A stretch of DNA of 64,000 nt from assembly GCA_016716475.1 (NCBI GenBank), contig JADJWG010000001.1, forward strand, positions 1,612,001 through 1,676,000, read 5' to 3'. The number at the start of each line of letters is the position of its first letter. Position 1 is the first letter of the stretch. Under the pieces are notes generated by a model. The model was not told where the DNA came from. It saw only the letters and a program-made list of their open reading frames with translations, and did no database searches. The position numbers were made by a program, and so were the translations under genes. Positions 32,841-41,396 of this stretch are shown in pieces. Source of the stretch: Phycisphaerales bacterium. GTDB taxonomy: Bacteria; Planctomycetota; Phycisphaerae; UBA1845; Fen-1342.

Positions 32841-35831
32841 ATGAGCAACGTCTACCGGATCGAAATTGCACCGCGGGCAGCCGGTGCGGCAGCGGAAGAA
32901 GTTGCACAGCTTCTGCGTGAAGGCGGGTTACCCGGCCTCAAGGGCGTCCGGTCGAGCCATCTGTACTTCCTCGAAGGCCCACTGGACCGTGCCACCGTAG
33001 AGCGCACCGTTGTGCCCCTGCTGCGAGATCCGGTCGTAGAAACCGCCACGGTCGTCACCACCGCCGCCGACCTGCCGGGTTTGACGGCTGGTACCGAGGC
33101 GGTCGAGGTTCACCTCCGGCCGGGCGTGATGGACCCCGTTGCCGACAGCACGCTGGCCGCACTGCAAAGCGCGGGCGTCCCCGTCGAACGTGTGCGCACC
33201 GCGCGACGCTTTGTACTTACGGGCACTTGGGGCGTGGACGATGTTCGTCTCGCGGCAGGACGGACGCTGGCGAACGATTGCATCGAGCAAGTTGTCCTGG
33301 GTTCCGCTGAAATCCGCCCGGCCCCGCAGCCGCCGAATTACGACTTTCGCCTGCGAACCGTTCCACTGCGCGATCTTGATGCCGCCGCGCTGGAAAAGCT
33401 CTCACGCGATGCCCACCTCTTTCTCTCCCGCGCCGAAATGGAGGCGATCCAGTCCCACTTTCGCACCCTGGAACGCGACCCCACCGACCTCGAACTCGAG
33501 ACGCTTGCGCAGACCTGGTCTGAACATTGTGTACACAAGACCCTCAAGAGCGAGATCCTTTACCGCGGCGCTCCGCTACCCGGCGGTCCGTCCACCACTG
33601 CCACCATCGAAGAGCGCCACTACGAGAACCTGCTGAAAGACACCATCGCAGCGGTTACCCAACGTCTCATGGTGGAGGGCCGCGGGCCGGAGTGCCTGTC
33701 CGTCTTCAAGGACAATGCCGGGATCATCGGCTTTGACGAGGACTTTGGAATTGCCTTCAAGGTCGAGACCCACAACCACCCTTCGGCCATCGAACCCTAC
33801 GGCGGAGCGGCCACCGGCATTGGCGGTGTCATTCGCGACGTCATCGGTTGTGGTCTTGGCGCCCGCCCCATCGCGAACACCGACGTTTTCTGCGTGGCGC
33901 CGCTCGACTGGCCGCACGAGGAGCTGCCACGCGGCGTGCTGCATCCCTGGCGCGTGTTGCGCGGCATTGTGCAAGGCGTCGCGGACTACGGCAACCGAAT
34001 GGGCATTCCCACCGTGAATGGTGCCGTCGCCTTCGATCCGCGCTATCTCGGTAATCCACTGGTTTTTGCCGGGTGTGTTGGATTGATCCCGCGCTGGGCC
34101 ATCGAGAAGGCCGCGCTCCCGGGAGATCACATTGTCGTGGTCGGGGGCCGCACGGGGCGCGATGGTATTCACGGCGCTACGTTCTCCTCTGCGGAGTTGA
34201 CGGACACCCACGCGGATGAGTTCTCGCACGCCGTCCAGATCGGCAACGCGATTGCGGAAAAGCGGTTCCTCGAAGCCCTGTTGCGGGCGCGTGACGCGGA
34301 CGGCGGCTGCCTTTACACCGCGATCACCGACTGCGGCGCCGGTGGGCTCAGCAGTGCGGTCGGTGAGATGGCTGCTGATGTTGGTGCGACGGTTGAACTC
34401 GCGGAGGTGCCGCTGAAGTACGCCGGCCTGCGCTACGACGAGATCTGGATCAGCGAGGCGCAGGAGCGCATGGTTGTCGCGGTGCCGCCGGAGAAGCTCG
34501 CAGCATTCCTTGCGACAATGCGCGCGGAGGAGGTCGAGGCGACGGTCATCGGACGTTTCGGGTCGGAGGGGGCCAGCGCACTTCCCGGCACACAAGCCCA
34601 CGCTCCGCGCCTCGTGGTGCGCTATCGCGGCGCGCTCGTCGGCGCGCTGGACATGGCGTTTCTTCACGACGGCGTACCCCGTCTGCAGCGTGAAGCGACC
34701 TGGCAACCGGTCGCGTCTGCACAGCGTTCCGTGCCCCCTTCGGGCGAGGAAGGCGTTGCCGCCCGGCTGCTTACGGAGCTTGCCCGGCCGAACATCGCCT
34801 CGAAGGAATGGATCATTCGCAAGTACGACCACGAAGTGCAGGGCGGCAGTGTCATCAAGCCGCTGCTTGGCCCCGGCGGCGGTCCGGGGGACGCGGCCGT
34901 GCTGCGACCGCGGCTGACCAGCCGGCGCGGCCTCGCGGTGGGTTGTGGCCTCTCACCGGGCCTGGCCGACGTAGACCCTTACTGGATGGCAGCGGCCGCG
35001 ATCGACGAGGCCGTGCGTAATGTGGTGTGCGTCGGTGGCGATCCAGCCCAAACCGCGATTCTCGACAATTTCTGCTGGGGACGCAGCGACGACCCCCACC
35101 AGCTCGGCGCACTCGTCCGAGCTTGCCAGGCCTGTCACGATGTGGCGCTGGCCTATGGAACGCCGTTCATCTCGGGCAAGGATTCGCTCAACAATGAATT
35201 CGCGTTGGAGCGCGAGGACGTCGAGCGATTCCTCGCGGCGCTGCGGCGTCGCGCGGAAGGATCGGGTCCCGACGCTGCGCGGCTCGCCGCCGCGCTGCCG
35301 ATGATCACGGAGCGCGTCAGAACCCGGGGGCGACTTGCGATTCCACCGACCCTGCTGATCAGCGCGCTGGGCATCGTGCCCGATGTGCACCGCTGTGTCA
35401 CGCCCGACTTGAAGTCCTCCGACGGTGCACTTTGGCTGGTCGGTGGCCTGCCGGCAGCCGGCTTCGATTTCGCGGTCGCGGCCCGGATTCACCGTGCGGT
35501 TGCTGCTCTCGTGGCCGCCGGCGCCGTCCGGGCCGCCCACGATGTGAGTGATGGCGGCTGGCTCGTCACGGTCGCGGAGATGGCGATTGCGGGTGGTCGT
35601 GGTGTCGCGGTGACGGCGGAATCAGGCGTGCTGTCCGCGGGGTTTGAGGAGTTGGCGGCCGGTTACGTGGTTGAAATGGAGCAGGCCTCGACCGGGCTTC
35701 CAGGAATCGCGTGCCGGCGCCTCGGTACGACACACGAGAGGCCGGAACTGTGCGTGGCAGGACAGGTGCTTTCCGTGGCGGAGTTGCGGGCAGCATGGAC
35801 CACCCCCTCGGCCGGTCACGGGTCGTCCTGA
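32841..35831 (+). CDS. purL: Phosphoribosylformylglycinamidine synthase, PurS-PurL fusion
   Basis: Fourth step of purine synthesis: converts FGAR to FGAM with ATP and ammonia. The 996-residue product begins with about 220 residues that look like tandem PurS-like modules, then the PurL synthetase with QTWSEHCVHKT, FKVETHNHPSAIEPYGG, and a second half with SGKDSLNNEF and AHDVSDGGW. There is no glutaminase domain at the C-terminus, so a separate PurQ must supply ammonia; it is not in the window. This separates it from the 1300-residue single-chain enzyme of proteobacteria. ATG at 32841 has GGAGG 12 nt upstream, a rather long spacing, and fits the PurS-like N-terminus. Confidence 0.93.
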   Translation: MSNVYRIEIAPRAAGAAAEEVAQLLREGGLPGLKGVRSSHLYFLEGPLDRATVERTVVPLLRDPVVETATVVTTAADLPGLTAGTEAVEVHLRPGVMDPVADSTLAALQSAGVPVERVRTARRFVLTGTWGVDDVRLAAGRTLANDCIEQVVLGSAEIRPAPQPPNYDFRLRTVPLRDLDAAALEKLSRDAHLFLSRAEMEAIQSHFRTLERDPTDLELETLAQTWSEHCVHKTLKSEILYRGAPLPGGPSTTATIEERHYENLLKDTIAAVTQRLMVEGRGPECLSVFKDNAGIIGFDEDFGIAFKVETHNHPSAIEPYGGAATGIGGVIRDVIGCGLGARPIANTDVFCVAPLDWPHEELPRGVLHPWRVLRGIVQGVADYGNRMGIPTVNGAVAFDPRYLGNPLVFAGCVGLIPRWAIEKAALPGDHIVVVGGRTGRDGIHGATFSSAELTDTHADEFSHAVQIGNAIAEKRFLEALLRARDADGGCLYTAITDCGAGGLSSAVGEMAADVGATVELAEVPLKYAGLRYDEIWISEAQERMVVAVPPEKLAAFLATMRAEEVEATVIGRFGSEGASALPGTQAHAPRLVVRYRGALVGALDMAFLHDGVPRLQREATWQPVASAQRSVPPSGEEGVAARLLTELARPNIASKEWIIRKYDHEVQGGSVIKPLLGPGGGPGDAAVLRPRLTSRRGLAVGCGLSPGLADVDPYWMAAAAIDEAVRNVVCVGGDPAQTAILDNFCWGRSDDPHQLGALVRACQACHDVALAYGTPFISGKDSLNNEFALEREDVERFLAALRRRAEGSGPDAARLAAALPMITERVRTRGRLAIPPTLLISALGIVPDVHRCVTPDLKSSDGALWLVGGLPAAGFDFAVAARIHRAVAALVAAGAVRAAHDVSDGGWLVTVAEMAIAGGRGVAVTAESGVLSAGFEELAAGYVVEMEQASTGLPGIACRRLGTTHERPELCVAGQVLSVAELRAAWTTPSAGHGSS

Positions 35832-35974
35832 TCCGTGTCGGGCGAGGTGTCCCCGCGGGAGTGAGCGGGGGGGCGCGCGCACTCATGCCATGTCCAAAAC
35901 CCGACCGCTGCAAACATGACAGCGGTCACGAGCCCCCCTGCAATCGCCCATAGGATGTGTTCAGTCCCGGGCAT
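35816..35974 (-). CDS. Possible 52-residue membrane protein
   Basis: A short frame with one hydrophobic segment (ILWAIAGGLVTAVMFAAVGF, about residues 7-26) and a polar, acidic C-terminus. It overlaps the 3-prime end of purL by 16 bp in convergent orientation. A TATATT lies upstream on the minus strand, but no Shine-Dalgarno is visible. It may be real, but support is only the transmembrane-like composition. Confidence 0.35.
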   Translation of the reverse strand: MPGTEHILWAIAGGLVTAVMFAAVGFWTWHECARPPAHSRGDTSPDTDQDDP

Positions 35975-36093
35975 AACGCAAGAATATACCCAACCACACC
36001 GCTTTGCGGGGGCCACCGGTCGTGTCGCGTTTTACCCGTAGACGGCACGGCCCACTCACACCCATAATCTGCACGGCGCCAGGAGTCGCGCGC

Positions 36094-36918
36094 GTGTCCA
36101 GACCTCATCGCATCATCATCCACACGTTCCTTCTCGCGGCTCTCCCCGGGTGTGCCCTGCTTTCAAGTCTCGGGACCGATCCCGCCGGCGCTGCGTACGG
36201 ACGGATTTACTTCGTCGGTGGTGCGGGGGGCGTCGGCAACGTGGTCGGCACATGGGATGTTCCCCGGGGTCTCCGGGAGGCCGGATATCGTGGGTCAATC
36301 GAGGTTTTTGCCTGGCAGAGTCCCATCGGCGACGCCGTTGTGGACCAGTTCGCCCGTGGGCGCAATCAGCAGAAGGCCCGCCGCCTCGCTGCTCGAATCC
36401 GCGCGTATCAGCAGGAATATCCCGGCCGACGGGTCCACCTCATCGCGATCTCCGCGGGTACCGGCATTGTGGCGTGGGCTCTCGAAGGGTTGCCCCCTGA
36501 CACCCCGGTCGGCACGGTCGTGTTCCTTTCGAGCAGTCTTTCCGGCGAATATGACCTGACGGATGTCCTCCAGCGCGTCCACGGGATGCTCTACCACTTC
36601 TATTCACCCGCAGATCCGCTGCTGCGTTTTGGTCTGCCTATCACCGGCACGGTCGATCGCGAACTGGGGTTTGAACGCGCCGCCGGCCTGATCGGCTTCC
36701 GTTTGCCGCCAGGGGCCGATGAGCACACCGAGGCCCTTTACGTCGAGCGGCTCCGCAACCAGTCCCACCGGGCGGAATACACGCCCTACGGCTATTTTGG
36801 CGGCCACGCGGACAGTACTGCGCCGCGATTCATTGCCCACTTTGTGGCGCCACTGCTGCGGGCCGGCGACAGCCCGCACGCGTGGGTGCCGTATGACGAG
36901 GATGAATACGGCCGCTGA
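36094..36918 (+). CDS. Lipoprotein with alpha/beta-hydrolase-like fold
   Basis: A 274-residue protein with lipoprotein signal (lipobox LPGC, Cys about residue 19). The rest resembles an alpha/beta hydrolase: a central VHLIAISAGTGIVAWAL places Ser in an A-I-S-A-G nucleophile elbow instead of the usual GxSxG, and HADS near the C-terminus could provide the His. The acid is not obvious (candidates in FYSPADPLLRF). Activity is therefore possible but unproven. GTG at 36094 has AGGAG 8 nt upstream. It stands alone between purL and the oxidoreductase gene. Confidence 0.7.
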   Translation: MSRPHRIIIHTFLLAALPGCALLSSLGTDPAGAAYGRIYFVGGAGGVGNVVGTWDVPRGLREAGYRGSIEVFAWQSPIGDAVVDQFARGRNQQKARRLAARIRAYQQEYPGRRVHLIAISAGTGIVAWALEGLPPDTPVGTVVFLSSSLSGEYDLTDVLQRVHGMLYHFYSPADPLLRFGLPITGTVDRELGFERAAGLIGFRLPPGADEHTEALYVERLRNQSHRAEYTPYGYFGGHADSTAPRFIAHFVAPLLRAGDSPHAWVPYDEDEYGR

Positions 36919-37184
36919 GGTCCGTCCCGTGCCACCTGTCGCGAACTGTGGCGCGCCCCGGCAGAACTCTTGACGCCCGCCCGTTTGCACGGTAACAGTC
37001 TCGCGACTCCTCGAGACGTGCTGTGCGCGTCGGGATGCCGCTCCCGCTCGTGGCCGATCTCTTCCGCGTTTCGAGTCCGTGGCACGGCAGAGGGGGTCGC
37101 CCGGTGGCAAGTGTGGTTCTGCGGGCTCTTCCGCCCGTCCATGCTTCCTAGTGACGTGCTCAGTCTTTGCAGGAAACAACTACC

Positions 37185-38375
37185 ATGGCAGGCGTCTGCA
37201 ATATCGCGCTGCTCGGCCAGAAGTTCATGGGCCGGGCGCACAGCAACGCGTACCTGAAGGTCGCCAAGTTCTTCAACGTACCGCTGGCCCCGGTGATGCA
37301 CACCATCGCCGGGCTCGATCTGATTGCGCTCGCCCCTTTTGCCGATCGCTGGGGCTGGAAGAACTACACCACCAATTGGAAGGAAGTCGTCAAGAACACG
37401 GACATCCACCTGGTCGATGTCAGCACTCCCAACTACATGCATGCCGAGCAGGCCCTCGCGGCACTGGCGAACGGCAAGCATGTCGCCTGTGAGAAGCCCC
37501 TAGCGCACACCCTCAAGGACGCCCGCGCGATGCGCAATGCGGCGGTCAAGGCCCGCCGTTCCAAGACGTTCGTTTGGTTCAACTATCGCCGCTGCCCAGC
37601 CGTCGCCCTGGCCCACCGCCTGGTGCAGGAAGGCAAGCTGGGCCGGATTTACCACGTGCGGGCCTCGTATCTACAGGACTGGGGTGGCCCGGAAACGCCG
37701 CTCGTCTGGCGTTTCCAGAAGAAGTATGCCGGCAGCGGTGCTCACGGCGACCTCAATGCGCACATCATCGACCTGGCACGCTTCATCACCGGGCAGGAAA
37801 TTGTCGAGGTGACCGGCGCCATTGCGGAGACGTTCGTCACGGAGCGCCCTTTGCCGCAGAAGGCCGGTAACCGCGGCGGCATCGCGAGCGGCGGGGCCGC
37901 CCGCAAGCAGCGCGGCAAGAGTGATGTCGACGATTGTGTGCTCTTCCTCGCCCGCTTTCGCGACGGCGCCGTTGGCACTTTTGAGGCCACCCGCCTCGCC
38001 ACGGGTAACCAGAATCACAATAGTATCGAAGTCAACGGCGAGCATGGCTCGATCCGCTTCGGCTTCGAAGACATGAATCTGCTTTGGTTCTATGACGCGA
38101 ACGATTCTCCCGCGTTGCGCGGCTGGCGCCGGATCATGTGCACCACCGCCGGCCTGCACCCCTACGCCGGGGCCTGGTGGCCCGACGCCCACATCATCGG
38201 ATACGAACACACGTTCGTAAACATGGTCGCCGACATGCTCGCCGTCCTTGGAGGCGAAGAGCCGATCGTGCCGCTGCCGAGCTTTACGGATGCCTACGAG
38301 ACGCAACGTGTGCTCGAAGCAGCGCTGCTCGCCGCCAAGCACCGCGCCGCCGTCAAACTCGCCGAGATCAAGTAA
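37185..38375 (+). CDS. Gfo/Idh/MocA-family oxidoreductase
   Basis: A 396-residue NAD(P)-dependent sugar or cyclitol dehydrogenase-like protein. The N-terminal Rossmann part has a modified ALLGQKFMGRAHSNAY dinucleotide-binding turn, VDVSTPNYMHAEQALAAL and the family HVACEKPLAHTLKDAR with the catalytic-site EKP. The C-terminal domain carries GSGAHGDLNAHIIDLARFITG with the Asp/His pair typical for the family. Planctomycetes hold many paralogues; the substrate cannot be told. ATG at 37185 with AGGAAA upstream. The 266 bp before it hold no recognisable gene. Confidence 0.92.
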   Translation: MAGVCNIALLGQKFMGRAHSNAYLKVAKFFNVPLAPVMHTIAGLDLIALAPFADRWGWKNYTTNWKEVVKNTDIHLVDVSTPNYMHAEQALAALANGKHVACEKPLAHTLKDARAMRNAAVKARRSKTFVWFNYRRCPAVALAHRLVQEGKLGRIYHVRASYLQDWGGPETPLVWRFQKKYAGSGAHGDLNAHIIDLARFITGQEIVEVTGAIAETFVTERPLPQKAGNRGGIASGGAARKQRGKSDVDDCVLFLARFRDGAVGTFEATRLATGNQNHNSIEVNGEHGSIRFGFEDMNLLWFYDANDSPALRGWRRIMCTTAGLHPYAGAWWPDAHIIGYEHTFVNMVADMLAVLGGEEPIVPLPSFTDAYETQRVLEAALLAAKHRAAVKLAEIK

Positions 38376-38413
38376 CCCCGCGCCCCCCCGCCGGGGTCCG
38401 CTGCGGAGCCCAT

Positions 38414-39481
38414 ATGACTGGTACACCCGAGTCTTCGCCCGTCGCGGCCGGAGCGCCGGCCGTGGCGGCCGCCTTTGCTCCCCTGCGGCTCGTGCGCATC
38501 GCCGTCACCGGCCTGTTCATGGGCATTGCCAACCTGATCCCGGGGGTCTCGGGCGGCACCATGGTGCTGGCACTGGGGTTCTACCGCGAGTTTGTCGACA
38601 CGGTGGCCGATCTCACTGCCCTGCGTTTCACGACCCGGCGCCTCAGCTTCATCGGGGTGCTCGGCTGCTGTGCGGCCGGTGCGATCGTCGCATTTGCCGG
38701 GGTGCTGTTGTATCTGCTGTTCCACTACCCTGTCGCGATGTACGCACTCTTCATCGGACTCACGCTCGGCGGCGCGCCGGCGCTCGCTCGGGCGCTGCGG
38801 CCGTGGCGAGTTGATGCTGTTCTCGCAACCGCGGTCGGCCTGGCGCTGATGCTTGGCGTGCTTGGGCTGCGGCAGGGCGCCGGTTTTCCGCACAACACGG
38901 TGATGGACTTCATCAGTGGAGTTGTCGGTGCCATGACCATGGTGCTGCCGGGCGTTTCCGGTTCGTATGTCCTCCTGGTGATGGATCAGTACGAGCGCAT
39001 CATGGATGCCATCCGCCCGCTGCAGCCCCGCATTCTTGTTCCGGTTGCGCTCGGGGCTGCGCTCGGTATCGTCGGACTGTCGCACCTGCTCAAGCTGCTG
39101 TTGGCCCGCTGCGCGCGGCCCACCCTTGGTGTGCTGCTCGGCATCCTGCTGGGATCGGTCCTCGGACTCTGGCCGTTCGACAAGGTGCCGGGTGAGAAGG
39201 CCATGCACCGTCGCACCCCGGCCGAGCTGCGGGCTTTCGCAGAAACCTGGCAACTCCCCGGTGTTGCCGGCGTCGCCGACGATCAGCTCGTGGCGACCAT
39301 CCTGCGGCAATGGCCGCAGCGACAGCAATCCAGCTATACCCCCGGTCGCATCCTGGGCGCGGCGGCATTGGTCCTGGTTGGTTTTGGTGTGACCTGGGGT
39401 CTGACCCGGCTGCGTTCGCAGGCGGATGACGGTCTTACGGCCGTGGCGCCACTGCCCGCGCCAGCACCCTCAGCGGATTAA
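38414..39481 (+). CDS. DUF368 (PopT-type) membrane transporter
   Basis: A 355-residue protein with about nine membrane segments and two copies of a conserved Pro-Gly-Val-Ser-Gly motif: NLIPGVSGGTMVLALGFYRE and VLPGVSGSYVLLVMDQYE, the inverted-repeat signature of DUF368. Members of this family (PopT) have been reported to flip undecaprenyl phosphate back across the membrane for reuse in cell-wall synthesis. The ATG at 38414 fits the family start but lacks a good ribosome binding site. It follows the oxidoreductase gene by 38 bp and converges on phoU. Confidence 0.9.
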   Translation: MTGTPESSPVAAGAPAVAAAFAPLRLVRIAVTGLFMGIANLIPGVSGGTMVLALGFYREFVDTVADLTALRFTTRRLSFIGVLGCCAAGAIVAFAGVLLYLLFHYPVAMYALFIGLTLGGAPALARALRPWRVDAVLATAVGLALMLGVLGLRQGAGFPHNTVMDFISGVVGAMTMVLPGVSGSYVLLVMDQYERIMDAIRPLQPRILVPVALGAALGIVGLSHLLKLLLARCARPTLGVLLGILLGSVLGLWPFDKVPGEKAMHRRTPAELRAFAETWQLPGVAGVADDQLVATILRQWPQRQQSSYTPGRILGAAALVLVGFGVTWGLTRLRSQADDGLTAVAPLPAPAPSAD

Positions 39482-39526
39482 TCGCCGGCAAATTCATCTA
39501 TGCCCCGGGGAACGCTGGTTTCATGT

Positions 39527-40186
39527 TCAGCCGCGGGCGCTGTGGCGCACAATCCGGCCAGTGGACATGAAGATCACGTCTTCCGCGATATTGGTGGCGT
39601 GGTCGGCGATGCGCTCCAGGTTCTTGGCCACCGACAACAGATCGAGATACGCCGCGATCTCCTCGGCGGCCAGACCGCTCAGGGCAACCACGTCGCGCAC
39701 CATCTTTACGTGCAGAGCGTCGATGCCCTGATCCTCCTGGCGGATCTGGGCCGCGATCTCCGCGTCGCCATCACTATAAGCACGAATCGCGTTGCGCAGC
39801 GATTGCCGTACGGCTGGACAGAGTTGTTTGAGCTGGGCCGAACGCTGTGCCAGGGCCTGCACCACGCCGGCGCGGGCCCGCTCGGCGAGGTTCACCGCGC
39901 AGTCGGCGACGCGTTCCAGGTCATTATTCACTTTGAGGATCGTGCAGAGTGCCCGCAGATCCGAGCCCACCGGCTGGTACAGTGCGAGCAGGCGAACCAC
40001 CTCGGCCTCCACTTCGACCTCGGCGGCATCGACTTCCTCGTCCCGCGCAATGACGCGCAAGGCCAGGGCTTCGTCCGTGGAGAATACGGCTTCACAGGCC
40101 TCGTGCACGATATCCTCGACCTGGCTGGCCATGCGCAGGGAGCGCCGGCGCAGATCGTTCAGCAGATTCACGAAATGGGTGGACAT
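39527..40186 (-). CDS. phoU: Phosphate signalling protein PhoU
   Basis: Links the Pst transporter to PhoR and represses the Pho regulon in high phosphate. The 219-residue product is the usual tandem three-helix bundle, each with the metal-binding helix motif: ILKVNNDLERVADCAVNLAER and LLSVAKNLERIADHATNIAED (each shown in part by E-R-x-A-D-x-A-x-N). Length and helical content are normal. The ATG at 40186 follows GAGG by 6 nt. It is the last gene of the phoB-phoR-pstB-phoU run. Confidence 0.95.
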   Translation of the reverse strand: MSTHFVNLLNDLRRRSLRMASQVEDIVHEACEAVFSTDEALALRVIARDEEVDAAEVEVEAEVVRLLALYQPVGSDLRALCTILKVNNDLERVADCAVNLAERARAGVVQALAQRSAQLKQLCPAVRQSLRNAIRAYSDGDAEIAAQIRQEDQGIDALHVKMVRDVVALSGLAAEEIAAYLDLLSVAKNLERIADHATNIAEDVIFMSTGRIVRHSARG

Positions 40187-40271
40187 GCCTGCCTCGCACT
40201 GGCCGCGCACGCAATTACGTCCGCCACGACCGATGGCGGTCCAAGCGCCGGCCGATCATCGAGGCAAAAGT

Positions 40272-41219
40272 TTACCCGAAACGCCCGGTGATGTAATCCT
40301 GGGTGCGTTTGTTCGTGGGGTTGGTGAAGATCACGCTGGTGTCGCCGGCTTCGATCATCTCGCCGACGTACATGAATACGGTCTGGTCGGAAACCCGGGC
40401 GGCCTGCTGCATGTTGTGTGTGACAATGATGATGGTGTACTCCCCCCGCAGCTCGGCGATCAAGTTCTCGATCCGGTCGGTTGCCATCGGGTCAAGAGCG
40501 GAGGTCGGCTCGTCCATCAGGAGCAGTTCCGGTTCGATGGCGAGGGCCCGGGCGATGCAGAGACGTTGCTGCTGTCCCCCGGACAGACCGAGCGCGCTTT
40601 GGTGCAGGCGATCCTTGACCTCGTCCCAGAGTGCGGCCTGTTCGAGACTGCGTTCGACAATCTCGGTGAGCGCGGCGCGACCACGGATGCCGTGCACGCG
40701 TGGACCGTAAGCGACATTGTCGAAGACCGACTTGGGAAAGGGGTTGGGCTTCTGGAAGACCATGCCGACACGCTTGCGCAGGGTGGTTACGTCAATGTGG
40801 GTGCCATAGACGTCCTCGTTTTCCAACAGCAGGCGCCCCTTGGTGGTGCAGGTCGGGATGAGGTCGTTCATCCGATTGATCGCACGGAGCAGAGTGCTCT
40901 TTCCACAGCCGGAGGGTCCGATGATGGCGGTCACCTTGCCTTGCGGCATGGTGATGGAGACGTTCCGCACGGCGGGGTTGCCGCTGTACAACACGGAAAA
41001 GGATTCGGTGCGGACATGGTCGCGTGGCGGCGCGACCGCCCGTGCCGGAGCGGACACGGGAGACGGGCGCACGTGTGAGTCGGTGGGTTTGACTTCCATC
41101 GTGATCATCTCGTCCGAGTCCCTAGTGCGGCGGCTGGTGTTGTGGCGTTCGGCTGCAGGCAGCCCGGAGCCCATGGCCAAGGCGTCGGGGGCGACAGCGG
41201 ACGGTTCCGGAACGTCCAT
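40272..41219 (-). CDS. pstB: Phosphate ABC transporter ATP-binding protein PstB
   Basis: Drives high-affinity phosphate import with PstA and PstC. The 315-residue product has Walker A IIGPSGCGKSTLLR, the PstB-typical INRMNDLIP, Q loop MVFQKPNPFPKS, signature LSGGQQQRLCIARALA, Walker B LLLMDEPTSALDP, and H loop VTHNMQQAARVSD. The N-terminal 40 residues are low-complexity and not conserved in the family; internal ATGs at 41108 and 41099 are alternative starts, none with a good ribosome binding site. pstS, pstC and pstA are not in the window. Confidence 0.94.
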   Translation of the reverse strand: MDVPEPSAVAPDALAMGSGLPAAERHNTSRRTRDSDEMITMEVKPTDSHVRPSPVSAPARAVAPPRDHVRTESFSVLYSGNPAVRNVSITMPQGKVTAIIGPSGCGKSTLLRAINRMNDLIPTCTTKGRLLLENEDVYGTHIDVTTLRKRVGMVFQKPNPFPKSVFDNVAYGPRVHGIRGRAALTEIVERSLEQAALWDEVKDRLHQSALGLSGGQQQRLCIARALAIEPELLLMDEPTSALDPMATDRIENLIAELRGEYTIIIVTHNMQQAARVSDQTVFMYVGEMIEAGDTSVIFTNPTNKRTQDYITGRFG

Positions 41220-41321
41220 CAAGGATGAGCGTAGTCGGGAAGCGTTAAGAATTGGTTAGTAAGGGCGGTTTTTCCCAAGAAGCAGAGTACCATCCATGTG
41301 GCCAATAAGTCCTATAATAAC

Positions 41322-41334
41322 ATTCATTATGAAT
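41322..41334. promoter_or_regulatory. AT-rich promoter region with ATTCAT-T-ATGAAT palindrome upstream of pstB
   Basis: The 174 bp between phoR and pstB are strikingly AT-rich at 41300-41350 for this genome and contain a 13-bp palindrome (6-bp arms, one central base). GCGTTAAGAATTG at 41242-41254 resembles the direct-repeat element upstream of phoB. Together they suggest that pstB-phoU has its own promoter inside the cluster. Confidence 0.4.
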
Positions 41335-41396
41335 TTGAAATTAGCTTTCACTGGCGGGATGCCATCGAAGAGGTGGGGCCGGATGGGATTCGCCAA

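Noticed and set aside
36919..37184. Possible promoter TTGACG (36970) with TAACAG (36993)
   Set aside because: The -10 matches at only 3 of 6 positions and the leader would be about 190 nt; not strong enough to report as a feature.
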